Shown: one piece after another, positions 1 to 7,735 of the stretch
Position numbering within the stretch: position 1 is the first letter of the stretch
Layout: the number at the start of each line of letters is the position of its first letter
Assembly (NCBI GenBank): GCA_028695395.1
Contig: JAQVJB010000024.1
Span: 1-21,352 of the forward strand
From: Actinomycetota bacterium
GTDB taxonomy: Bacteria; Actinomycetota; Humimicrobiia; Humimicrobiales; Humimicrobiaceae
DNA length: 21,352 nucleotides
Reading direction: 5' to 3'
Notes under the pieces: model-generated
Databases searched by the model: none
The model's input: the letters and a program-made list of their open reading frames with translations, nothing else
Told to the model about the DNA's origin: nothing
Made by a program: the position numbers and the translations under genes

Positions 1-468
1 ATGGCGCATATAGCAAGAATGCAAAATCCACCGTTCAGGGTTTTTGTAATGCTTGGAGACGGTGAAAGCGCAGAAGGCAGCGTATGGGAAGCGATAATGT
101 CAGCCGGGCATCACAAACTTGACAACCTGGTAGTCATAGTTGACAGGAACGGGCTCCAGGTAAACGGAGAAACAGTAAAAATCATGGATACAAATGTTCT
201 TGAAGAAAAATACAAGGCATTTGGATGGGAAGTACGCACAATAGACGGGCATGATTATAATCAGATTTATGCAGCACTTTCAAGCATACCTTTTGTTAAA
301 GGAAAGCCATCAGCGATAATTGCGGATACTATTAAATGCAAAGGACTTTCTTTTGCTGAAAAGAAATTCGAATTCCATCACTGGCATTTTAAAGAAAATG
401 AGGTTGATGATGCTATAGTCAATGTTGAAAACAGCTGCAGAGAGGAGTTGGTAAAAGTTGAAAAGTAA
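1..468 (+). CDS. Transketolase, N-terminal (TPP-binding) subunit, 5'-truncated by the window edge
   Basis: Thiamine-diphosphate-binding half of a two-subunit transketolase, which moves two-carbon ketol units between sugar phosphates in the cytoplasm. The 155 visible residues contain the TPP/metal motif, GDGE at residues 19-22 followed by DRNGLQ at about 48-53. The C-terminal half of the usual domain follows, with a DGHD segment near 83-86. Split N-terminal subunits are usually about 270-280 residues, so roughly 120 are missing upstream. The ATG at base 1 is therefore an internal Met, not the start; the text before GDGE reads like the usual GMA-type helix. The stop overlaps the next gene by 11 bases, so the two subunits are translationally coupled. 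The family call is firm. The exact substrate (pentose or another sugar phosphate) cannot be told. Confidence 0.93.
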   Translation: MAHIARMQNPPFRVFVMLGDGESAEGSVWEAIMSAGHHKLDNLVVIVDRNGLQVNGETVKIMDTNVLEEKYKAFGWEVRTIDGHDYNQIYAALSSIPFVKGKPSAIIADTIKCKGLSFAEKKFEFHHWHFKENEVDDAIVNVENSCREELVKVEK

Positions 469-1441
469 TTATAATAATCTGATTTTTAGAGATGTAAATG
501 ACGAAGCTATAATGGAAGATCCAAGAAAGATTCTTGCCGAGGAACTCGTTGAGCTTGGAAAAACCAATGAAGATGTAGTTTTTGTCTCGGTTGATTCTTC
601 TTTAGGAGCTTCAGGAGGTCCGTTTAATAAGAATTTTCCTGACAGGCATTTTGAATTTGGAATTGCAGAGCAGAATGGTATGGGAGAAGCGGCAGGAATG
701 GCTACATGCGGAAAAATACCTTTTATAGCCGGATATGTCCCGTTTGTATCTTACAGATGTTTTGAACAGGTAAGAGATGATGTATGTAAAACTAATTTAA
801 ATGTAAATATCGTAGGAAATAACAGCGGATTTTCTGTAAGCGCGCTCGGGCCTACTCATGTTATCCTGGAAGATGTAGGAGTGCTGAGGAGCCTTCCTAA
901 TTTAACAATACTTAGTCCTGCAGACGGTACCGAATACAGGCAGGTAGCCAGGGTTGCATCTGAAATAAAAGGTCCTGTTTATATAAGATTGTCGAGAATA
1001 AAAGCAAGGAAAATATTCAGTGATGAGCATAAACTTATTCCGGGCAAAGCAAATATTTTAAAAGATGAAGGAGACATTACAATAATTGCTACAGGTACAA
1101 TGGTATTGAATGCTCTTATAGCATCTTCAATTCTTGAGACAAAAGGTATAAAAGCGAGAGTTATAAATATGAGCACCATAAAACCTATAGATGAGGAAGC
1201 TGTAATAGATGCTGCAAATAAAACAAAAAAGATAGTCACCGTAGAAGAACATTCGATAATCAACGGTCTTGGAGCAGCTGTTGCTGAAGTAGTTGTTAAA
1301 AATAATCCTGTAAAGATAAAATTTATAGGTACCCCAGATAAATTTGCAGTAGTCGGAAGTTATGAGGAATGCCTTGATTATTATAATCTGACACCGGAAA
1401 AAATAGCTTTACAGGTGGCAGATTTTGCAAGAGAATCATAG
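458..1441 (+). CDS. Transketolase, C-terminal (pyrimidine-binding) subunit
   Basis: Second half of the split transketolase, supplying the Pyr domain and the C-terminal domain. FGIAEQN carries the catalytic Glu that activates the TPP aminopyrimidine. It is followed by the GPTHVILED segment typical of this family and by a LPNLTILSPAD stretch. The length of 327 residues is near the usual 310-320. The start is taken as TTG 458 because GAGGAG lies at 442-447 with good spacing and the gene overlaps the upstream subunit by 11 bases. An in-frame ATG at 512 (MEDPRKIL) would give a length closer to most relatives but has no clear ribosome binding site. The identity is firm and the start is moderately sure. 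Confidence 0.93.
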   Translation: MKSNYNNLIFRDVNDEAIMEDPRKILAEELVELGKTNEDVVFVSVDSSLGASGGPFNKNFPDRHFEFGIAEQNGMGEAAGMATCGKIPFIAGYVPFVSYRCFEQVRDDVCKTNLNVNIVGNNSGFSVSALGPTHVILEDVGVLRSLPNLTILSPADGTEYRQVARVASEIKGPVYIRLSRIKARKIFSDEHKLIPGKANILKDEGDITIIATGTMVLNALIASSILETKGIKARVINMSTIKPIDEEAVIDAANKTKKIVTVEEHSIINGLGAAVAEVVVKNNPVKIKFIGTPDKFAVVGSYEECLDYYNLTPEKIALQVADFARES

Positions 1442-1493
1442 TAGATTTTTAAACTAATAAAATTAAAAGATTAATTTAATATCGGGAGGAAAA

Positions 1494-1940
1494 ATGAAAG
1501 TTGCGATAGGTTGCGACCATCAGGCGGAAGTAATAGACATGAAAAATGCACTAATAGAGGTTTTAAAGGAAAAAGGGATTGAATTTAAAGATTTTGGAGT
1601 ATTTTCTACAGACCCTATAGATTATCCTGATATAGCCAAAACTGTTACACTTGAAGTTCAGAATGGTAATTTTGACAGAGGCATTCTTGTATGCGGAACA
1701 GGCATAGGCATGGCAATATGCGCAAACAAGTTAGATGGCATAAGGGCTGCAGTATGTCATGACCTTTATTCTACACAGAGATCTATACTCTCAAATAATT
1801 GTAATATGGCAGCGTTCGGCGCTCTTGTCACAGGCAAGAATACGGCACAGGAACTGTTGAAGATATGGCTGGATCTTGAATTTGTCGAAGGAAGGTCTTC
1901 TAAAAAAGTTGCAAAAATATCTGAGCTTGAAAAACTGTAG
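1494..1940 (+). CDS. RpiB/LacA-LacB family sugar-phosphate isomerase lacking the ring-opening His
   Basis: 148-residue aldose-ketose phosphate isomerase of the RpiB/LacAB fold. Residues 7-9 (CDH) match the substrate-binding start of the family. CGTGIGM at 67-73 supplies the catalytic Cys67. ANKLDGIRAAVCHD and the C-terminal EGRSSKKV keep the phosphate-binding end, with Arg134 retained and Lys138 where E. coli RpiB has Arg. The position of E. coli His99, which opens the sugar ring, is Ser100 here (the SILSNNCN segment replaces SRQHNDTN). That suggests a substrate other than ribose 5-phosphate, perhaps an open-chain one; this is inference. A GGGAGG ribosome binding site lies just before the ATG. 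It sits 52 bases after the transketolase pair and probably shares its transcript. Confidence 0.88.
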   Translation: MKVAIGCDHQAEVIDMKNALIEVLKEKGIEFKDFGVFSTDPIDYPDIAKTVTLEVQNGNFDRGILVCGTGIGMAICANKLDGIRAAVCHDLYSTQRSILSNNCNMAAFGALVTGKNTAQELLKIWLDLEFVEGRSSKKVAKISELEKL

Positions 1941-2061
1941 AAATCAACAGTTATTAAAATTAATATTTAATAATAAGCAAGGTTAAAATAAAGCAAATAT
2001 CTGTTTTGGGCGGTATTTTATTCCATCGATTATTTAGGCATGTTTATATAACTTAATAAAA

Positions 2062-3012
2062 ATGGCTTATGATTTCAAGTTAATGGTAAAAGTGGCTACT
2101 CTTTATTATAAGGATGGCCTTACTCAGGATGAGATTTCAAAAAAGATAAAAGTTTCCAAATACCAGGTAAACAGGATACTTAAAAGAGCTCTAGAGGCTG
2201 GCATTGTACAGATTACAATAAATGATTCAATGTCAGGCATTTCAGATCTTGAAGAAAAGCTTGAAAAGACATTTAATCTAAAAAGAGCAATAGTTATAGA
2301 TAATCTTGGTCTTTCTGACAAAGAGCTGAAAGTTAAGATGGGTCAGGCTGCAGCAAGATATCTGATGGAAATAATAAAAAACCACGATGTCATAGGTATA
2401 GCCTGGGGCACTACTGTAAATGAAGTCATAAATCATCTTCCCAATAAAATCAATAAAGATGTAGAAGTGGTGCAGGTAACCGGAGGAATTCATCAGCTTG
2501 CACTTAATCTCAACTGCCAGGATATTGCGCGCAGACTTGCAGATAAATTTGATAAAGAACCTCATCTCATTTATGCACCGGCAATAGTAGATTCCAAAAA
2601 TCTAAGAGACCTTCTTCTCAGGGAGCAGTCAATAAGAGATACTTTTAAATATTTTAAAAGTATAAGCATCGCGCTTGTTGGAATTGGAGCAATATCTAAA
2701 AAAATGACTTCTTCTCTTGTTGAAACAGGCAGCATAAATGAAAATGAACTTAAAAAACTAAAAAATCAGTATGCAGTGGGAGATATTTTTTCACATTTTA
2801 TAGATATTAATGGAAAAATAATCGATAAAAGCATAGATAACAAAATGATAACAATTTCAACTGATGATATCTTAAGAATACCTTATCTCATAGGAGTTGC
2901 GGGAGGCGAATCAAAAGCAGAAGCTATAATGGGAGCCATACGCGGCAAATATATAAATATCCTTATTACTGACAATAAAGCTGCATGCAAATTATTAAAA
3001 ATGAATTTTTGA
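2062..3012 (+). CDS. SorC/DeoR-type sugar-responsive transcriptional regulator
   Basis: Cytoplasmic DNA-binding repressor or activator of the SorC family, 316 residues, the normal length. The N-terminal helix-turn-helix spans about residues 19-45 (GLTQDEISKKIKVSKYQVNR). It is followed by the sugar-phosphate-binding domain with the family signature HDVIGIAWGTTVNEVI near 108-123 and a C-terminal VAGG segment. In this family a phosphorylated sugar acts as the effector. It lies 121 bases after the isomerase on the same strand, so the transketolase/isomerase genes are the obvious targets; this is inferred from position only. There is no clear Shine-Dalgarno sequence before the ATG, so expression is probably low. 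Family confidence is high and the effector is unknown. Confidence 0.9.
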   Translation: MAYDFKLMVKVATLYYKDGLTQDEISKKIKVSKYQVNRILKRALEAGIVQITINDSMSGISDLEEKLEKTFNLKRAIVIDNLGLSDKELKVKMGQAAARYLMEIIKNHDVIGIAWGTTVNEVINHLPNKINKDVEVVQVTGGIHQLALNLNCQDIARRLADKFDKEPHLIYAPAIVDSKNLRDLLLREQSIRDTFKYFKSISIALVGIGAISKKMTSSLVETGSINENELKKLKNQYAVGDIFSHFIDINGKIIDKSIDNKMITISTDDILRIPYLIGVAGGESKAEAIMGAIRGKYINILITDNKAACKLLKMNF

Positions 3013-3104
3013 TTTACTGCATTTTTCAGTTTTCTTTCTTATATAAAAATATAATATCACAAAGAAATAGTTTATATTTAATTATTATTTCTTTAAATAA
3101 TTAG

Positions 3105-3230
3105 ACAGATAAAGTGACCCTTGAGGTTACTTCAGACTATACTGGAATTTTAAAAGAGATAATAAAAGAAGAAGGGGAAACAGTACCTATTACGGAAGTT
3201 GTTGCGTATATGGAAGAAACAGATAATTGA
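3105..3230 (+). pseudogene. Remnant of a lipoyl (2-oxoacid dehydrogenase E2-type) domain
   Basis: Reading from 3105, the frame gives TDKVTLEVTSDYTG followed by KEEGETVPITEVVAYMEE and ends at TGA 3228-3230. This is the second half of a biotinyl/lipoyl domain. Usual E2 proteins read ETDK(A/V)..EV at the lipoylated lysine, then a KEI..EG(D/E)TV turn and a final I(E)E strand. Here a TAG stop (3102-3104) sits exactly where the Glu before TDK would be, and nothing upstream in frame continues the domain. The only possible start within it is GTG 3114, with no ribosome binding site. I read it as the debris of a deleted dehydrogenase E2 gene. The match is by eye over about 41 codons. Confidence 0.6.
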
Positions 3231-3246
3231 ATTAAAGGCATAGCAA

Positions 3247-3276
3247 TATAGGCTTCGCCTATAAAGATAATTTTTT
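3247..3276 (+). terminator. Candidate rho-independent terminator
   Basis: A perfect 7-bp stem, TATAGGC (3247-3253) with GCCTATA (3257-3263) around a TTC loop, is followed after seven bases by six T (3271-3276). It would end transcription from the SorC gene and the lipoyl fragment before the convergent SDR gene. The stem has only three GC pairs and the gap before the T tract is long, so strength is uncertain. Confidence 0.5.
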
Positions 3277-3317
3277 ATAGAATAGTTGTATAATGAAAAA
3301 AATTTTTATTTTAATTA

Positions 3318-4067
3318 TCAGTAACCGCAAATATCCTGGGCAAGACCGTAGACAGCCATTTCGCTAACACAACCGCCTTTTGAAAGGGCGCATGCCTGAT
3401 AAACCATATCAGCAATATGTTCCGGTCTCAAAGCAATTTCTTCATTCCACTCGAACTTGTCTATATTTTCTACAGCTTTCTGAAAGCCGGTATTGGAACC
3501 TGCAGGTACAATTAAAGTGACACAGATTCCATGAGGTCTCAGTTCGGTATAGAGGCATCTGGTAAAGGAATTTACTGCTGCTTTGGCTGCTGAATAAATG
3601 GACCATCCAGGCCAGGATTTTCTGTCGCATACACTCGAAACATTAATTATTTTTCCATAACCTTGTTTTTTAAACTGCGGTGTGAAAGCTCTGCAGCTCA
3701 TTATTACTGAATTCAGATTCAGATCAATTATTTTTTTATTGGTTTCATTATCCATTTCTTCTATTGGCGCAATTTTAAAAGCTCCGCCTGCATAGTTAAT
3801 CAAAAAGTCTATTTTTCCAAATTTTTCCAAGGCCATAGAAAGCAGCTTGTCCGAAGTGGATTGTTTTGTAATATCATCAGCAAAATATATTACTTCTGAA
3901 CCTGATTTAATACAATTTCTTGCTGTTTTTTCTATTTTTTCTTCATGAAGACTGGTCAATACAAGGTTACACTGATCTTTTTCTGCAAATAATTCTGCAG
4001 TTGCTTTGCCAAATCCGTCTCCGGCTGCCGTAATAACTGCAACCTTATCTTTAAGAGTTTCTGCCAT
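3318..4067 (-). CDS. Short-chain dehydrogenase/reductase (SDR) oxidoreductase
   Basis: 249-residue NAD(P)-dependent oxidoreductase of the classical SDR family, probably acting on an alcohol or ketone group of a sugar or acyl substrate. The cofactor motif is TAAGDGFG (residues 13-20), where the usual first Gly of TGxxxGxG is Ala. The NAG segment is NYAGG (91-95), the usual NNAGG with one change. The catalytic residues are all present: Asn near 116-118, Ser144/145, Tyr158 and Lys162 (YSAAK). On the minus strand GGAGG lies just before the ATG. It is divergent from the LacI-type regulator, with 237 bases between them, so joint control is plausible. The exact substrate is not evident; closest in look to 3-oxoacyl reductase-like or sugar dehydrogenase SDRs. 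Confidence 0.9.
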   Translation of the reverse strand: MAETLKDKVAVITAAGDGFGKATAELFAEKDQCNLVLTSLHEEKIEKTARNCIKSGSEVIYFADDITKQSTSDKLLSMALEKFGKIDFLINYAGGAFKIAPIEEMDNETNKKIIDLNLNSVIMSCRAFTPQFKKQGYGKIINVSSVCDRKSWPGWSIYSAAKAAVNSFTRCLYTELRPHGICVTLIVPAGSNTGFQKAVENIDKFEWNEEIALRPEHIADMVYQACALSKGGCVSEMAVYGLAQDICGY

Positions 4068-4272
4068 TTTTCCTCCAGATAGATTATTAATTTATACTTT
4101 AATTTATTATGTATTTTTTTATAAATTTTTTATAGCTTTTTGTCCATAATAAGCCTATTTGCCATGCTTTCTAAGATAATGCTTGTCAAATAATAATATT
4201 TAATATTTAAAATAAAGCCATTTCATAAAAAAATTTTCTCTTTTTTAAATTTTATATTATAATTTCTATATT

Positions 4273-4292
4273 ATAAAAAAACGTTTTTCTTT
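4273..4292 (+). promoter_or_regulatory. Candidate LacI-family operator upstream of the regulator gene
   Basis: ATAAAAAAACGTTTTTCTTT is centred on CG, with a perfect 12-bp core AAAAACGTTTTT (4277-4288). Such CG-centred palindromes are typical of LacI-family sites. It ends 12 bases before the regulator ATG, a natural autorepression position. A 20-mer matching it at 17 positions lies before the ABC importer at 7716-7735. Confidence 0.5.
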
Positions 4293-4304
4293 CAATGATG
4301 CTAT

Positions 4305-5357
4305 ATGGTTGACTCTAAAAAAAGAAAATCTGTCGCTACTTCCATAAAAGATATTGCCAGTGAAGCCGGCGTTGCCATTTCCACGGTATCAAATGTCATA
4401 AATGAAACCAGGTTTGTTGCTGAAACAACTAAATTGAAAGTCCTTGACGCTATTGAAAAACTAAATTACAGGCCTAACATAATTGCCAGAGGTTTGAGGA
4501 TAAAAAGCACCAGAGCGATAGGAGTCATTCTTCCGGATATCAGTTCATCGTTCTTCTCACAGGTTATATACGGAATAGAAGAAGTTGCAAGGAAAAAAAA
4601 TTATACAATGATACTGGGCTGTACAAATTTTGATTTCAGGGAAGAAATAAAAATAGCAAACAAGCTTATTGATTCATTCATAGACGGACTTATATTTTTT
4701 TCCGGTTTTGACAATTATGAATTTATAAAAAAGATATATGACAGGAATATACCTATTGTAGTTGTCGATAAAGAACTTGGAGATAAGGAAATACCCACGG
4801 TAGTAATAGACAATGCTTCAGCAGTAGAAAATTGTGTAGATTATTTATGCAGATATAACCATAAAAAAATATGCTATGTCTCTTTTACTGAAGATTACCA
4901 GACAACCGTAAGACAAAGATATGAAGGCTATCTTGCCGGACTTAAAAAAAACAATATAGATTTTGATCCTGATTTTGTACTTATGAGCGAAGAAATGAGG
5001 CTTCATGAGACAGCTTCCGGCTACTGTTTAGTAAAAGAATTTCTAAAAAAGGGAAAGCTGCCGACTGCTTTCCTTACAGCAGCAGATGTTTTTGCTTATG
5101 GTATATTAAGAGCTCTTCATGAAGAAGGATTTAAAGTTCCGGATGACATATCCGTGATGGGATTTGACAATATATTATTTTCTCAGTTTACAAAACCTCT
5201 TCTCACAACCTTGAAGCAGCCTAAAAAGCTTATGGGGAATATTGCTATGGACCTGCTTGTCAATATAATCGAAGGGAAGGAAGTTAAAGAGAAAAATATA
5301 ATATTGCCTACATCCATTATCGAGAGGGAATCTGTAACTTTTGCGAAAGATATATGA
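4305..5357 (+). CDS. LacI-family transcriptional regulator
   Basis: 350-residue sugar-responsive repressor. The N-terminal helix-turn-helix and hinge occupy about residues 13-67: SIKDIASEAGVAISTVSNVI, then VLDAIEKLNYRPNIIARGLR. The periplasmic-binding-protein-like effector domain follows from about residue 73 (AIGVILPDISSSFF), with VMGFDN near 285 and the usual TTLKQP segment. The ATG has only a weak ribosome binding site. An operator-like palindrome overlaps the promoter region just upstream, suggesting autoregulation. It is followed by the corrinoid/methyltransferase pair 94 bases downstream and is divergent from the SDR gene. The matching palindrome before the importer makes this gene the best candidate regulator of the whole cluster. 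The family is firm; the ligand is unknown. Confidence 0.93.
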   Translation: MVDSKKRKSVATSIKDIASEAGVAISTVSNVINETRFVAETTKLKVLDAIEKLNYRPNIIARGLRIKSTRAIGVILPDISSSFFSQVIYGIEEVARKKNYTMILGCTNFDFREEIKIANKLIDSFIDGLIFFSGFDNYEFIKKIYDRNIPIVVVDKELGDKEIPTVVIDNASAVENCVDYLCRYNHKKICYVSFTEDYQTTVRQRYEGYLAGLKKNNIDFDPDFVLMSEEMRLHETASGYCLVKEFLKKGKLPTAFLTAADVFAYGILRALHEEGFKVPDDISVMGFDNILFSQFTKPLLTTLKQPKKLMGNIAMDLLVNIIEGKEVKEKNIILPTSIIERESVTFAKDI

Positions 5358-5451
5358 TTTTTAACAAAGATAGGATGTTTTTATAAATATTTACTGTAAT
5401 TAAGAGTTATTTAAAATATTTTGTTTTAAAAACTTTTGGAAGGAGGGAAAA

Positions 5452-6099
5452 TTGTCAGAAAGAGCTCTCGAAAACCTTAGATCTATCGTCCTGGATTTTG
5501 ATATCGATAATGCTGAAAAGGTAGCGAAAGAAGCTGTCTCGCAGAATGTAGATCCTCTTGAAGCCGCAAAAGCTTTAACCGATGCCATTAGAGAGATAGG
5601 AGACGGTTTCGAAAAAGGGGATTATTTTCTGCCTGACCTGGTTTGTGCTGCTGAAGTACTTAAGAAGGCTATCCCTGTAATAACTGAAGAAATACAGAAG
5701 CAGGGAAAAAAATCAGGCTCACTGGGAAAAGTGGTGATAGGCACAGTCTTTGGTGATATACATTCCATAGGAAAAGGAATGGTTTCAACACTACTTTATG
5801 CTGCTGGATTTGAAGTGATAGATCTCGGGATAAATGTAAAATCTGACGCTTTTCTGGATGCGATAAAAGAACACAGGCCGGACATACTTGCTATGAGCGC
5901 ATTGCTTACCACAACAGCAATGGAACAGAAAAATGTTATTGAAGGGTTAAAAAAGGAAAAACTAAGAGACAAAGTCAAAGTTATAGTCGGAGGTTCTCCA
6001 ATCAACCAGGAATTTGCAGACTCAATCGGTGCAGATGGTTATGGTGCTACTGCGCCAGACGGAGTAAAAGTTGCAAAAAGTCTTCTTGGAATTGAATAA
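5452..6099 (+). CDS. Corrinoid (B12-binding) methyltransferase protein, MtbC/MttC type
   Basis: 215-residue methyl-carrier protein that accepts a methyl group on the cobalt of a bound corrinoid and passes it on, usually towards tetrahydrofolate. Residues 1-88 form the helical cap domain. The Rossmann B12 domain follows with GDIHSIGKG at 101-109 (Asp102-x-His104-x-x-Gly107, His104 being the lower cobalt ligand). The SALLT motif (149-153) and GGSP (180-183) complete the cofactor site. The start is TTG 5452, chosen because GGAGG lies a few bases upstream and no ATG in frame fits the cap domain. The next gene begins 21 bases later and encodes its MttB-type partner. No corrinoid reductive activator and no second methyltransferase is visible in the window, so these must be encoded elsewhere. 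Confidence 0.92.
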   Translation: MSERALENLRSIVLDFDIDNAEKVAKEAVSQNVDPLEAAKALTDAIREIGDGFEKGDYFLPDLVCAAEVLKKAIPVITEEIQKQGKKSGSLGKVVIGTVFGDIHSIGKGMVSTLLYAAGFEVIDLGINVKSDAFLDAIKEHRPDILAMSALLTTTAMEQKNVIEGLKKEKLRDKVKVIVGGSPINQEFADSIGADGYGATAPDGVKVAKSLLGIE

Positions 6100-6120
6100 A
6101 TCATAATTAAGGAGAGTGAA

Positions 6121-7569
6121 ATGCAAAAAGGTTTTAAAAGAAACTTTGAGCCATTAAAAATTCTTACTGACAGCCAGGTTGAGCAGATCCATGCTGCATC
6201 ATTAAATGTTCTTGAAGAAGTAGGATTTAAATTTGAATCTGAAAAAGCACTTAAAGTCCTAGAAGAACACGGTTGCACTGTTGATTACCAGACAATGATA
6301 GCAAAAATACCCGCAAGCCTGACAGAATGGGCTATCTCTAAAACGCCTTCAAGTTTTTATCTTAAAGCAAGGGACCCTGAAAAAAGCCTTAGGTTCGGTG
6401 GTAATACACTTTATTTTTTTAATTCGGCAGGTGCGAGATATGTTGATATTGATACGGGAACAGTCACAATGCCGACACTTGAGCAGAATAACCTTGGGGT
6501 AATCGTTTCCGATGCACTTGATTCGGTTAATGCATTTCCGTCTTATACCCCTTATTTTGAGATAGAAGGTGTTCCTCCCGTAATGTCATGCCCTGTCTCC
6601 TGTGCCCAGAGGCACAGATTTTCATCCAAGCCTTCAAGGGGAGCCCAGCCTACATATTCATATATATGGGAAACAATGATAGCACAGGCATGCGATGCAC
6701 AGATAATGGGTTGCGTGGAAGGAGCGGCGCCTCTTTCTCTGGCAGAAGATCCTTGCAATGCTGCTTTTCATTATCTTGAAGCAGGCTTTCCTATCTATAT
6801 TGCTTCAGGCTCAATAATGGGAGGTTCTCATCCCATAACTATTGCAGGAGCTTCCGTAAGCCATAATGCTGAGCTTTTAGCAATAATAGTTTTTCTTCAA
6901 TGCATAAGGCCAGGCTCGGGGGTAATAGCAAATAATTTTGTAACAGCAATGAATATGGCAACAGGTGATTTAAATTTCGGTACCTCTGCGACATCCCTGC
7001 ATCAGATGGCATTCAATCAGATATGGCATTCATATTATAAAATACCAATCAATAATACCGGCTCGGCATTTTCTAATGCAAAGATTATAGATTATCAGCT
7101 TGGTGCTGAAAAACTGCCTCTTGCAATGTCATCTGCTCTTTCAGGCGCTAATCTTATAGTGCTTCATGGGGGAGTTACTGCTGAGCTAGCCTATAATCCT
7201 ATTTTAGCAATAATCGATGATGATATTGCAAATACCATAGGGAGGATAGTCGAAGGATTTAATGTAAATGATGAAACCATTGGGCTGGATGTAATCAAAC
7301 AAGTGGGAGCATCAGGTACTTTCCTATCATCCAGGCAAACCAGGAATTTCTGGAAAACAGAAGACTATATGCCAAAAATGTTTGATAAAACGGGATATAA
7401 GGAATGGGTTGAAAACGGCAGGAAAACAGTTATAGATAAGGCAAAACAGAAATATGAGGAAATTATTTCAACACACAAGCCTTTGCCTTTAGATGACGGG
7501 CAGGATAAGGAAATAGATAAAATACTAAAAGAAGCTGAAAAGTTCTATAAGAAAAAAGGCCTGATTTAG
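6121..7569 (+). CDS. MttB-superfamily (trimethylamine-methyltransferase-like) methyltransferase, non-pyrrolysine
   Basis: 482-residue TIM-barrel corrinoid:methyl-donor methyltransferase of the MttB superfamily. Its length and overall pattern match (NVLEEVGFKFES near the N-terminus, NSAGARYVDIDTG near 103-115, GGVTAELAYNP near 352-362). True trimethylamine methyltransferases carry an in-frame TAG read as pyrrolysine. This gene has none before its terminal TAG, and readthrough there would add only one codon. It therefore belongs with the non-Pyl members, whose known substrates are quaternary amines such as glycine betaine, proline betaine, carnitine and gamma-butyrobetaine. The actual methyl donor cannot be read from the sequence. 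The sugar-locus context (LacI gene upstream, CUT2 importer downstream) is unusual and may mean a different donor. AGGAGAG precedes the ATG. Confidence 0.9.
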   Translation: MQKGFKRNFEPLKILTDSQVEQIHAASLNVLEEVGFKFESEKALKVLEEHGCTVDYQTMIAKIPASLTEWAISKTPSSFYLKARDPEKSLRFGGNTLYFFNSAGARYVDIDTGTVTMPTLEQNNLGVIVSDALDSVNAFPSYTPYFEIEGVPPVMSCPVSCAQRHRFSSKPSRGAQPTYSYIWETMIAQACDAQIMGCVEGAAPLSLAEDPCNAAFHYLEAGFPIYIASGSIMGGSHPITIAGASVSHNAELLAIIVFLQCIRPGSGVIANNFVTAMNMATGDLNFGTSATSLHQMAFNQIWHSYYKIPINNTGSAFSNAKIIDYQLGAEKLPLAMSSALSGANLIVLHGGVTAELAYNPILAIIDDDIANTIGRIVEGFNVNDETIGLDVIKQVGASGTFLSSRQTRNFWKTEDYMPKMFDKTGYKEWVENGRKTVIDKAKQKYEEIISTHKPLPLDDGQDKEIDKILKEAEKFYKKKGLI

Positions 7570-7678
7570 ATCTGATTTTATTTATTTTTATTTTTGAAAC
7601 ATATCAGGAGATTTTTTAAAAACATTGATTTTTCAATAGCATTAACATACATAATGCGTGGTTTGTATTAATAATTAA

Positions 7679-7707
7679 TTGACAAAACGGGCATATTGAT
7701 ATAAATT
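7679..7707 (+). promoter_or_regulatory. Candidate sigma-70-type promoter for the importer operon
   Basis: A perfect -35 box TTGACA (7679-7684) is followed after 17 bases by TAAATT (7702-7707). TATAAA at 7700-7705 is an alternative -10 with a 15-base spacer. The predicted start of transcription falls next to the palindrome at 7716-7735, a position suited to repression. It implies a leader of about 250 bases. Confidence 0.5.
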
Positions 7708-7715
7708 AATATTAC

Positions 7716-7735
7716 ATAAAAAATCGTTTTTATAT
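7716..7735 (+). promoter_or_regulatory. Candidate LacI-family operator upstream of the ABC importer
   Basis: ATAAAAAATCGTTTTTATAT is an imperfect CG-centred palindrome (ATA.AAAA.CG.TTTT.TAT) just downstream of the candidate -10. It matches the element before the LacI-family gene (4273-4292) at 17 of 20 positions. Poly-A/T content lowers the weight of the match, but the CG centre, the symmetry and the placement all agree. Confidence 0.5.

Noticed and set aside
1984..2030. TAAAATA/TATTTTA inverted repeat before the SorC gene
   Set aside because: An all-AT stem with a loop of over 20 bases is expected by chance at this base composition.
6121..7569. Pyrrolysine-coding MttB
   Set aside because: There is no in-frame TAG within the gene, and readthrough of the terminal TAG would add one codon before TGA.
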